From Sphingomonas yantingensis (GTDB lineage Bacteria > Pseudomonadota > Alphaproteobacteria > Sphingomonadales > Sphingomonadaceae): 64,000 nucleotides of DNA. The translations under genes were made by a program, and so were the position numbers. The stretch covers positions 434,001 to 498,000 of the forward strand of contig NZ_JACIJJ010000001.1 in the NCBI RefSeq assembly GCF_014199325.1, written 5' to 3'. Below are positions 9,192 to 16,561 of the stretch, one piece after another (the stretch's first letter is position 1; each line of letters begins with the position of its first letter). Under the pieces are notes generated by a model that made no database searches, was not told where the DNA came from, and saw only the letters and a list, made by a program, of their open reading frames with translations.

Positions 9192-10102
9192 GCCTTCACC
9201 TCGGCGATGATCGCCTCCAGCCAGTCGATCAGCCGATCGTGCGGATCCCAGCCGAGCACTCCCAGAGGATTGGCGACAAAGTTGGAGAGCGCGTTGATGT
9301 CGTAGAAGCGGGGGGTGCCGTCGCGGTCGTCGATCATCACCTCGACCCCGCCGACGTCGATGTTCGCCGCCTGCACGATCGCTTCGGCCGCGGCGATCAG
9401 TTCGGGGGCGGGATCGACCGCCTTCATCGTGATCGCGGGCTTGCCGGGAACGGCGCAGGCATCAGCGGGGCACAGGTCGAAGCTGCCGCCGCCATCGACC
9501 TCGATGGCGTAGAGGAACCGTCCGCCCAACGTCTCGATCCGGGTAATGCTGCCGCCGCGGGCGGGGACGTACTCCTGCACCATCAGCACGCGGTCGATGC
9601 TGTCGGGGGTGGTGCCGTCCGCGACCGCGGCGGCGAGCGTGCCCGCATCGTCGTAGCGGACGATCCCCGCGCCCGAGCCGCCGATATTGGCCTTGACCAC
9701 GATCGGGAAGCACAGGCCGTCCGCGGCCGCCACCAGATCGGCGGCACGGTGGACGATGCGGGTGGCGGGCACGGCGAGGCCGAGGCCGGCGATCAGCGAC
9801 AGCTGCCGCGCCTTCGACGCGTCGATCGCCAGCGCGTCGGCGCCGTTCAGCACCCGCGCGCCATGCGCCTGCCAATGCGCGAGCGCGGCGGCGGTGAAGA
9901 AGATCGGATGCTCGGGCGCGCGCAGGAAGCTCGACATCGCGACGCGGTTCAGGATCACGCGCGCCGGCGGTTCGGTGCCCGCTGGATCGAACGACAGGCC
10001 GTCGGCGTGGATCGCGCGCCAGTCGATCCCGCGGGCGTCGAGCGCGGCAAAGGTCGCCGCGAACCAGGCGGGGTGTTCGTAGAGCAGGGCCAGATCGGTC
10101 AT
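9188..10102 (-). CDS. ATP-grasp (RimK-like) ligase
   Basis: A 304-residue protein with the ATP-grasp order: a pre-ATP domain (1-95), a CFPIVVKANIGGSGAGI phosphate-binding loop near 133-150, VQEYVPARGGSITRIE, and the metal-binding end VGGVEVMIDD and FYDINALSNF. ATP-grasp enzymes join a carboxylate to an amine or thiol. It resembles RimK-type glutamate ligases, but the acceptor is unknown. It is coupled to an LLM oxidoreductase, which hints at a small tailoring or degradation pathway. Confidence 0.8.
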   Translation of the reverse strand: MTDLALLYEHPAWFAATFAALDARGIDWRAIHADGLSFDPAGTEPPARVILNRVAMSSFLRAPEHPIFFTAAALAHWQAHGARVLNGADALAIDASKARQLSLIAGLGLAVPATRIVHRAADLVAAADGLCFPIVVKANIGGSGAGIVRYDDAGTLAAAVADGTTPDSIDRVLMVQEYVPARGGSITRIETLGGRFLYAIEVDGGGSFDLCPADACAVPGKPAITMKAVDPAPELIAAAEAIVQAANIDVGGVEVMIDDRDGTPRFYDINALSNFVANPLGVLGWDPHDRLIDWLEAIIAEVKA

Positions 10103-10159
10103 CGCCCCGGTCTAGCCCAGATCGCTGATCGCCAAAGCCAAATCGCGCTTGGCCCGGCC

Positions 10160-10189
10160 AAAGCCCGTGTTCGCGCCAAGCCGGGCTTT
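10160..10189. other. Hairpin in the ATP-grasp/symporter intergenic region
   Basis: AAAGCCCG (10160-10167) and CGGGCTTT (10182-10189) form an eight-base stem between divergent genes. No T-run follows. It could be part of a regulatory region. The rest of 10103-10246 shows no gene. Confidence 0.35.
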
Positions 10190-10246
10190 AGCGCGGCAAG
10201 GACGATCTGTTCTCCCATCGGTGGAGGGGGTAATTACATCCGGGGC

Positions 10247-11539
10247 ATGACGGATCAGGTTCTTCCGGCGGCGCGGTGGCGCCTGCCTTCGTTCGGGGTG
10301 CAGGTCGCGATCGGCATGGTCGCGGGTGTCGCGCTCGGCCTGATCGCGCGCGAGGCGGGCGTCGCGGCGCTGGGCGAAGCGCTACACACGGTCGGCGGGC
10401 TGTTCGTGCAGTTGCTCAAGGCGCTGGTCCCGCCGCTGGTCTTCACCGCGATCGTCGCTTCGGTCGCGGCGCTGCGCGAGCTGGAGGACGCGGCGAAGCT
10501 GGTGGTGCGTACGCTGTTGTGGTTCGCGATCACTGCGCTGATCGCGGTGTCGATCGGGCTGGTGCTCGGCGTTGCGCTGGAGCCGGGTGTGCGCAGCGGT
10601 GTCGATGCGGCCGCAGCGGCGGTGCCGGCGACGAGCGGCAGCTGGCTCGATTTCCTGAAGGGCCTCGTCCCCGTCAATTTCCTCGGGATCGGCGCCGACA
10701 CCGTGATCGCCGAGGGCAAGGCCAAGACGAGCGTCGGCTTCAACGTCCTCCAGATCATCGTCGCGGCGATTGCGATCGGTGCGGCGGCTGTGCGGGTCGG
10801 CGACAAGGGCGAGGCGTTCCTGTCGTTCAACGCCTCGGCGCTCGCGATCTTTCGCCGGCTCTTGTCCTGGGTCATCCGGCTGACGCCGATCGGCACCGCC
10901 GCGCTGATCGGCGATGCGATCGTGCGCTATGGCTGGGGGACGCTCGGGTCGCTCGGCAGCTTCGCGCTGGCGGTCTATCTGGGGCTCGGGCTGGTGCTGT
11001 TCGTCGTCTATCCGGCGCTGCTGGCAGTGAATGGCGTGTCGCCGGGCCGCTTCCTGTCGCGGGCATGGCCGGCGATACAGCTGGGCTTCGTCTCCCGTTC
11101 CTCGATCGCGACGCTGCCGGTGACCCAGGCGGCGGCGGAGCGGATCGGCGTGCCGCCTGCCTATGCCGCCTTTGCGGTGCCGCTCGGCGCGACCACCAAG
11201 ATGGACGGGTGCGCGGCGATCTATCCCGCGGTCGCGGCGCTGTTCGTCTCGCAATTCTACGGCATCCATCTCGGCCCGGCGCAGCTGGTGCTGGTGGCGC
11301 TCGTCTCCGTCCTCGGCTCGGCGGCGACGGCGGGGCTGACGGGGGCGACGGTGATGCTGACGCTGACGCTGTCGACGCTGGGCCTGCCGCTGGAAGGGGC
11401 GGGGCTGCTGCTCGCGATCGACCCGATCATCGACATGGGCCGGACCGCGGTGAACGTCGCGGGGCAGATCGTCGTGCCGACGATCGTCGCGAAGCGGGCG
11501 GGGATTCTCGTGCCGGACCAGGAGCCCGTCCCCGCCTAG
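10247..11539 (+). CDS. Dicarboxylate/amino acid:cation symporter (DAACS family)
   Basis: A 430-residue membrane carrier of the GltP/DctA family with eight transmembrane segments and two re-entrant hairpins. The diagnostic stretches are FVSRSSIATLPVTQAAAERI (hairpin 1), PLGATTKMDGCAAIYP (TM7) and IDPIIDMGRTAVNVAGQ (TM8). The arginine of TM8 that binds the substrate side-chain carboxylate is present. The residue after NVAG is Gln where Na+-coupled relatives have Asp. The ATG at 10247 starts just before the first membrane segment. The substrate is probably a C4-dicarboxylate or acidic amino acid. Confidence 0.9.
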   Translation: MTDQVLPAARWRLPSFGVQVAIGMVAGVALGLIAREAGVAALGEALHTVGGLFVQLLKALVPPLVFTAIVASVAALRELEDAAKLVVRTLLWFAITALIAVSIGLVLGVALEPGVRSGVDAAAAAVPATSGSWLDFLKGLVPVNFLGIGADTVIAEGKAKTSVGFNVLQIIVAAIAIGAAAVRVGDKGEAFLSFNASALAIFRRLLSWVIRLTPIGTAALIGDAIVRYGWGTLGSLGSFALAVYLGLGLVLFVVYPALLAVNGVSPGRFLSRAWPAIQLGFVSRSSIATLPVTQAAAERIGVPPAYAAFAVPLGATTKMDGCAAIYPAVAALFVSQFYGIHLGPAQLVLVALVSVLGSAATAGLTGATVMLTLTLSTLGLPLEGAGLLLAIDPIIDMGRTAVNVAGQIVVPTIVAKRAGILVPDQEPVPA

Positions 11540-11549
11540 TTCAGGAACG

Positions 11550-11626
11550 GCACCGGCCCGCTCCCCCACCCGGCCGCCCACTGAGTATCCTGCTGGGTGG
11601 CCGGGTGGGGGAGCGGGCCGGTGCCG
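11550..11626. repeat. 77-bp palindromic repeat, copy 1
   Basis: A 26-base arm beginning GGCACCGGCCCGCTCCCC is repeated inverted at the other end, around a loop containing CACTGAGTATCCTGCTGG. The same element occurs at 46433-46509 with the loop inverted. It lies between the converging symporter and serine acetyltransferase genes, so it could stop both transcripts. Confidence 0.85.
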
Positions 11627-11651
11627 TCGGCCGGCGAAAGCCGGACAAGCC

Positions 11652-12566
11652 TCAACGACCGTGCAGGCGGTCGTTGAGGTCGTCGGCCTCGCCCAGCGGC
11701 AGCACGCTCGCGGTCGGCTGCGCGACGACGCTGCCCGGGGCTACGTCGTCCAGCAGCCAGACATTGCCGCCGATCACCGACCCGCGCCCGATCGTCACCC
11801 GGCCGAGGATCGTCGTGCCTGCATAGATCGTCACGTCGTCCTCGACGATCGGGTGCCGCGCCAGCCGCTGCCGCAGGCCGTCCGCCGACAGACCGAGCGG
11901 CGCGCGCGCGCCGAGCGTGACGTGCTGATAGAGGCGCACCCGTTCGCCCACGATCGCGGTCTCACCGATGACCACGCCGGTGCCGTGGTCGATGAAGAAG
12001 CTGCCCCCGATCGTCGCGCCGGGATGAATGTCGATGCCGGTGCGCGCATTGGCGAGTTCGGAGACGACGCGCGCGACGATCGGCGCGCCGAGGCGATAGA
12101 GCGCGTTGGCGATCCGGTGATGCAGGATCGCGGCGGCGCCGGGGTAGCAGATCAGCACCTCGTCGATGCTGCGCGCCGCCGGGTCGCCGATCAGCGCGGC
12201 GCCGAGGTCGGCGTCGAGCAGGCGGCGGATATCGGGCAGTTCCTCGGCGAACAGCGCGGCGATCTGGGCCGGCAGGCCGGTGTCGAAGGCGTCCGCGGCC
12301 TCGTCCTGCCAATAGGCGAGCTCGACGCCGGCTTGTTCCTCGACGATGGTCAGTGCGTCACCGAGCCGGTCGGCGACGAAGCCGTTTTCCGCCGCTGGAT
12401 CGCCGCGCCAGCCGCCCAGGCGGACGGGGTAGAGCGCGTGCGACACTGCCTCCACCAGCGCGGCGACGCGTGCGCGATCGGGGAATCGGTGAAGATAGGC
12501 GTCGCCGCGCGCGGCCCGGCGGATCGCGGCAAGCGCCTCGACGATATGCGCGGGCGCGGCGATCAT
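11652..12566 (-). CDS. Serine O-acetyltransferase (EpsC/CysE type)
   Basis: A 304-residue enzyme that makes O-acetylserine for cysteine synthesis. After an N-terminal helical domain of about 140 residues come left-handed beta-helix hexapeptide repeats: TGIDIHPGATIGGSFFIDHG, GVVIGETAIVGERV and VTIYAGTTILGRVTIG. It overlaps the upstream PhnD-like gene by four bases. No cysK is present nearby. Its membership in an operon with a desaturase is unusual for a housekeeping cysE, so it may be a second, specialised copy. Confidence 0.88.
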   Translation of the reverse strand: MIAAPAHIVEALAAIRRAARGDAYLHRFPDRARVAALVEAVSHALYPVRLGGWRGDPAAENGFVADRLGDALTIVEEQAGVELAYWQDEAADAFDTGLPAQIAALFAEELPDIRRLLDADLGAALIGDPAARSIDEVLICYPGAAAILHHRIANALYRLGAPIVARVVSELANARTGIDIHPGATIGGSFFIDHGTGVVIGETAIVGERVRLYQHVTLGARAPLGLSADGLRQRLARHPIVEDDVTIYAGTTILGRVTIGRGSVIGGNVWLLDDVAPGSVVAQPTASVLPLGEADDLNDRLHGR

Positions 12567-13330
12567 GCGAGCGCGGTCTCGCGGGCGATCCGCGCGACTT
12601 CGCCATAACGCTGGCCGCTGGCGGAGACGATGTCGGCCAGGAACAGCGCGTCGCGTGCTTCGGCCAGCGCTGGATCGTGCGCGGCAGCGGCCAGCGCCTT
12701 GCGCAGCGCCGCGCGGGTCGCGGGTGGGGTGTGCCGTGCGGTGACGAAGGGGAGGGCGGGGACCGATACCGTGTGGGCAAGGACGCGGACGCGGGCCACG
12801 GCCTCGGGTTCGTAGCGAGCGATCGCCGCGAACGTCACCGCGTCGATCGCCGCCACATCCGCGGCGCCGTCAGCCACCGCCGCGAGGCTGGCGCGGTGCG
12901 AGCCGGTGATCTTCACGTCGGAAAACGGAATGCCGCCGAACGCCGCGCGCAGCAGGTTCGCGCCGGTGTTCGACAGGGGGGCATTGATCGCCGCCACCAT
13001 CCCGCGAAGGTCGGCCAGGTTCGCTGCTTCATCGTCGGCATGGACGATGATCCGGCTCAGATGCCGGCCGGGCGTGCACCCCGCGACCGCATAGCTCGGC
13101 ACCGCGACCACGGTCAGGTCGAGCTCGGGATCGGCGACCAGCGGCAGGCCGCACGCCTGTGCAAGGAGGAGGTCGGGGTCGCGCCACACCGCCTCCACCG
13201 GGCGGCGATCCAGCGCATCCGGTGCGTCGATCCCGGCCGCGCGCAGGTGGCTTGCGATCGCGGCCCACAGGGCCTCGTTCGCCCACCGCTGCGCCGGGTG
13301 GTCGTACATGCCGAGCGAGGCGACGCTCAT
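12563..13330 (-). CDS. PhnD/SsuA-like substrate-binding protein without signal peptide
   Basis: A 255-residue protein with the periplasmic-binding fold of the PhnD (phosphate/phosphonate) group: MYDHPAQRWANEALWAAI at the start, DLTVVAVPSYAVAGC in the middle, and DLRGMVAAINAPLSNTGANL. The start at 13330 is fixed by the four-base overlap with the desaturase gene, and no export signal or lipobox is visible. It therefore probably works in the cytoplasm, as a ligand sensor or enzyme-like protein. No ABC transporter permease or ATPase lies nearby. Confidence 0.75.
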   Translation of the reverse strand: MSVASLGMYDHPAQRWANEALWAAIASHLRAAGIDAPDALDRRPVEAVWRDPDLLLAQACGLPLVADPELDLTVVAVPSYAVAGCTPGRHLSRIIVHADDEAANLADLRGMVAAINAPLSNTGANLLRAAFGGIPFSDVKITGSHRASLAAVADGAADVAAIDAVTFAAIARYEPEAVARVRVLAHTVSVPALPFVTARHTPPATRAALRKALAAAAHDPALAEARDALFLADIVSASGQRYGEVARIARETALA

Positions 13331-14220
13331 GCGCCGTGCCCCGGATGCGTCAGTCGGTCGTGCGGACGAAAGGCGAACCGGCGGACGATCTCGCCATAGC
13401 TTCGGTGCGGCCGCCCCGCCTGCGCGGTCAGCCGGTCGCGATGCGCGCGGTGATAGTCGGGCAGGCGGTACCAGGCGAGACCCGGCCGGTCGTGATGCGC
13501 GGTATGGAGGTGGTTGTTTAGATAAAGCAGGCCGAGCAGCCCGCCGCGCTCCACCGTCGCGGCGCGGGCGGGACCGGGCAGGTCGGCGCGATGCTCCGCG
13601 AACGAGCGCAGCAGCGACAGCGACGTGCCCGGCCAGACGACGAGCAGCACGTAGCGCAGCGTGCCGAACCCTGTACCCTCCAGCATCGCGAGTATCCCCG
13701 CGACTGCGAGCAGATGCGGCACCCAGTCGCGCAGGACCGCGCCCGGCACCCGTCGCACGCGCACCGCCTCGTCGCGGAGCAGCGCCAGGACGCAGAGCGG
13801 CGGTCCGAACACCAGCCGCCCGATCAGCGTCGCCTGAAGCCGCGCGGCCCAGCGCCAGCCCGATCCCTCCGCGACGTATCGCGATTCGGGATCGTGGTGC
13901 GGGTGGGTGATGTGGTCGCTGCGATGATGCGCCTCATGGCTGTCGCGATAGATGGCATAGGGCAGCCACAGCGACAGCGGCACCGCGCCGATCACCGCGT
14001 TGATCCGCCTTGATCCAGTCGGGTGGCCGTGGATCGTCTCGTGCTGAAGCGAGCCGTGCCACGCGATCAGCCACGCCCCCGCCGCGGCGAGAATCGGAAT
14101 CGGCAATGCGGCATGCGCCCCGACCAGCGCGGTCCAGCCGCCATAGATGGCGAATGCGAGGAGTAGGGTAGGCCACTCGATCGAGCGGCGACCGGCGTCG
14201 TGCGTCGCTACAGGCATCAT
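13327..14220 (-). CDS. Fatty-acid desaturase family membrane protein
   Basis: A 297-residue integral membrane di-iron enzyme. The three histidine boxes are HETIHGH (near residue 60), HEAHHRSDH (near 95) and HTAHHDRPG (near 240), with hydrophobic segments between them. It starts the operon desaturase / PhnD-like / serine acetyltransferase. The true substrate is unknown and might be a lipid, carotenoid or small hydrophobic molecule. About 70 bases separate its start from an IS3 remnant, leaving room for a promoter. Confidence 0.82.
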   Translation of the reverse strand: MMPVATHDAGRRSIEWPTLLLAFAIYGGWTALVGAHAALPIPILAAAGAWLIAWHGSLQHETIHGHPTGSRRINAVIGAVPLSLWLPYAIYRDSHEAHHRSDHITHPHHDPESRYVAEGSGWRWAARLQATLIGRLVFGPPLCVLALLRDEAVRVRRVPGAVLRDWVPHLLAVAGILAMLEGTGFGTLRYVLLVVWPGTSLSLLRSFAEHRADLPGPARAATVERGGLLGLLYLNNHLHTAHHDRPGLAWYRLPDYHRAHRDRLTAQAGRPHRSYGEIVRRFAFRPHDRLTHPGHGA

Positions 14221-14293
14221 GCCTATATCCTACACGGTCGATATGAATTGAGCCCGCAGATTTTGTCCGGGGGCCTGAAAGCACGGCTTCGCC

Positions 14294-14977
14294 TGACCTG
14301 CTCCCCATTTTCAGGCCGCTGATAAGTTAGCTTCGGTTTCCTCATGCCCGTGGCGGGAGCGGTTGGTGAAGTCGGCGGGTGCCATGCCGCCGAGGCTGCC
14401 GTGCGGACGCACGGTGTTGTAGTCCGCCCGCCATGCCTCGATGATCCGTCTCGCCACAGCCAGGGAGAGGAACAGGTACTCGTTCAGGCACTCGTCGCGC
14501 AAGCGACCATTAAACAATTCCATAAAGCCGTTCTGCTGCGGCCTGCCGGGCGCGATGTAATGCCACTCGACGCCGGTGTCCTGGCACCAGGCGAGCACGG
14601 CATGACTGGTGAGTTCGGTGCCGTTGTCGCTGACTACCATGCACGGCAGCCCGCGACGTTCGGCGATAACGTTCAGCTCGCGGACGACGCGCCGACCTGA
14701 CAGCGAGGTGTCGACGATGCAGGCCAGGCACTCCCGGCTGTAGTCGTCGATGACGTTGAGCAAGCGGAACCGCCGGCCGCAGGCCAATGCATCCGACACG
14801 AAGTCGAGCGACAAGCGCTGATCCCGTGCTTCCGGCACAGCTCGGCGGTCTTCACGCCAGCCTCATGCTCGCGCAGCACGCCAATGATCTGATCCTCGGT
14901 AAAGCGGCCTCGCTGCATCGCTCGTCTCCATCTGACGAGCTAATTTACCAATGGCATGATTTTCGGGGAGCAGGTCA
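14294..14977 (-). mobile_element. Internally deleted IS3-family element (IS407-like) with 4-bp target duplication
   Basis: The ends are perfect inverted repeats TGACCTGCTCCCC (14294-14306) and GGGGAGCAGGTCA (14965-14977), flanked on both sides by CGCC (14290-14293 and 14978-14981), a 4-bp target duplication typical of the IS407 group. At 684 bp it is about half the length of a full element: the end of orfA and the first part of orfB are missing. Confidence 0.85.
14311..14918 (-). pseudogene. Fused remnant of IS3 transposase OrfA/OrfB
   Basis: From ATG 14918-14916 the helix-turn-helix start of OrfA is read ([20 protein letters not shown], to KHGIS). The sequence then jumps to the catalytic half of OrfB in another frame ([11 protein letters not shown] onward). 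The DDE residues are all visible: Asp in SLDFVSD, Asp in VSDNGTE and Glu in NGRLRDE, with the usual [12 protein letters not shown] end. A deletion of several hundred bases and the frame change make it non-functional. Confidence 0.85.
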
Positions 14978-15082
14978 CGCCGACACGCCCATCCGGCGAA
15001 TGGCCTCGGCTACCGGCATGCCCATCTCCGCCTGCCTTAGTGCAAACGCGATCTGCTCTTCCGTGTGCCTCGACTTCTTCAT
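14975..15082 (-). pseudogene. Fragment of a second IS3 OrfA
   Basis: The minus strand from 15082 encodes MKKSRHTEEQIAFALRQAE and then GMPVAEAIRRMGVSA, the N-terminal half of another IS3-family OrfA. It is cut by the inverted repeat of the inserted element, which supplies its stop codon. The sequence beyond the insertion (before 14290) does not continue the family, so the fragment was already truncated. Confidence 0.7.
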
Positions 15083-15174
15083 GTTCCAGCTCCTTGCCCG
15101 CAAGCTTCAAAGGGCCGGAAAATTCTCACTCAATGTGGATGGGAAAACAGGGCGGACTTCAGACCCTGGGAAAA

Positions 15175-15228
15175 ATGGTGTCGTTCATCGACGCGCATCG
15201 CAAGATGTACTGGGTCGAGGTGATGTGG
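15175..15228 (+). pseudogene. Possible fragment of an IS3 OrfB start
   Basis: The plus strand reads MVSFIDAHRKMYWVEVMW, similar to the first residues of IS3-family OrfB proteins (FID.HR...GVE). The similarity ends at about 15228, where a kinase-like fragment begins on the other strand. The identification is tentative because only 18 residues remain. Confidence 0.4.
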
Positions 15229-15230
15229 TC

Positions 15231-15368
15231 TCAGTCGTCGGCGCCGGGCGCCAGCCGCACCGGGCCGAACGACGCGATGCCGAGCCCCGCGAACCCGTGG
15301 GCGGCGCGCCAGCCGTCCAGAAAGCACTCGATCGCACCCCGCATCGCCTCGGGCAGGGTCGCCGTCAC
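15231..15368 (-). pseudogene. Fragment of a ROK-family fructokinase
   Basis: Downstream of the mannanase gene the minus strand encodes VTATLPEAM and FLDGWRAAHGFAGLGIASFG, followed by PVRLAP, matching the early part of ROK fructo/mannokinases (GIASFGP motif). The N-terminal nucleotide loop and everything after about 45 residues are absent, and the IS debris begins there. A mannokinase is a logical partner of a mannanase, so this is probably a gene destroyed by insertion and deletion. Confidence 0.5.
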
Positions 15369-15404
15369 CAGTCTGATCAGCCGGCGATCCCGGCGGGGCG
15401 ACGG

Positions 15405-16559
15405 TCAGCGCGCCGCGGCGCGCGCGTAGAGATCGGGCAGCTCGCACTCGAGCAGGATGTCGGGGCGGTCGGCGAACGCCTTGAAATCGGCGGCACTCGC
15501 CTGTCCGGGATAGGGGGCGTAGAAATGCTCCTTGCGATCGAACGCCGGGTTGGCGTTGCGCCAGACCAGGACCCAGGCGATGCCGCGCATGTCAGCATTC
15601 GTATCGAGCGCGCGGCCCAGCACGCCGGTCCACCATCTGGGATCGGGGATCGCCTCCAGCCCCGTCTCGGTGACGGCGGCGATCTTGCCCCGCTCGCGCG
15701 CAAGCCGGGTGACGGTGCGGAGCCGCGCGGCGACGGGACCGACATCGGCGGCCGTCTTCAGCGAATAGTCGTCGAAGCCCAGCACGTCGATCACGTTGTC
15801 GCCGGGATAGCGTTCCAGATACGCCGCTTCATCGGCGAACACGTCGGTCGAGTAGGCGTAGAGGAGGTTGCGCAGCCCCCGCTTGTCGCGAAGATGCGTG
15901 ACCGTCATCCGCCACAGCGCCTTGAAATCGGCCGTCGTCGCATGATCGCGGCCCCACCAGAACCAGCTGCCGCTATGCTCGTGCCAAGGGCGGAAGACGA
16001 TCGGGATCGGCGTCCCGTCCTCGGCCTTCAGGCCGGCGAGGAAGGTGGCGGCGGCATCCAGCCGCGCCAAATAGCGCGCATGAAGGTCGCCGCCGGGCAG
16101 GATGCGCGATACCGCGGGCGCCGCGACGTTCCACGCGTCGCCGCCATTTGCCGGGTTGCCCTGATGCCAGGACAGCGTGACCACCCCACCCCGGACATAA
16201 CCCTGCTGGATGTAGCCGCGCAGCGTCGCCGCGCGTGCGGGGTCGATCGTCTCTCCACCCTTCACGAACGCATCGTTGAGATCCCAGCCATAGACAGCGG
16301 GGAAGCAGCCGGCGACATCCTTCACGTCCGACCGGTCCCGCTCGCCGCGCCAGCGATATCCGTACGCCAGCGTGTCCTGATGCCCGAACAGCGTCGCCGT
16401 CGGCGCGATCCGACGAAGCGAGGCGAACAGCGCCTTGGTCTCGCGCGTCGCCGCCGGATCGGCGGTTGCTGCCCGCAATCCGGGCGGCGGGGTGGCCGCG
16501 CACCCCGCCAAGGCGAGGCTTGCGACGACCATCGGCCCGATCAGCAGCCGCCTGTCCAC
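15405..16559 (-). CDS. GH26 beta-mannanase, lipoprotein
   Basis: A 384-residue glycoside hydrolase family 26 endo-beta-1,4-mannanase. The signal peptide ends in the lipobox LALAGC (Cys20), so it is membrane anchored. The acid/base glutamate is Glu194 in RPWHEHSG, and the nucleophile is Glu298 in AVTETGLE. LSWHQGNP and FGHQDTLAYG also fit the family. It starts two bases after the stop of the large TonB receptor, which would import the resulting manno-oligosaccharides. Confidence 0.93.
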   Translation of the reverse strand: MDRRLLIGPMVVASLALAGCAATPPPGLRAATADPAATRETKALFASLRRIAPTATLFGHQDTLAYGYRWRGERDRSDVKDVAGCFPAVYGWDLNDAFVKGGETIDPARAATLRGYIQQGYVRGGVVTLSWHQGNPANGGDAWNVAAPAVSRILPGGDLHARYLARLDAAATFLAGLKAEDGTPIPIVFRPWHEHSGSWFWWGRDHATTADFKALWRMTVTHLRDKRGLRNLLYAYSTDVFADEAAYLERYPGDNVIDVLGFDDYSLKTAADVGPVAARLRTVTRLARERGKIAAVTETGLEAIPDPRWWTGVLGRALDTNADMRGIAWVLVWRNANPAFDRKEHFYAPYPGQASAADFKAFADRPDILLECELPDLYARAAAR

Positions 16560-16561
16560 CG

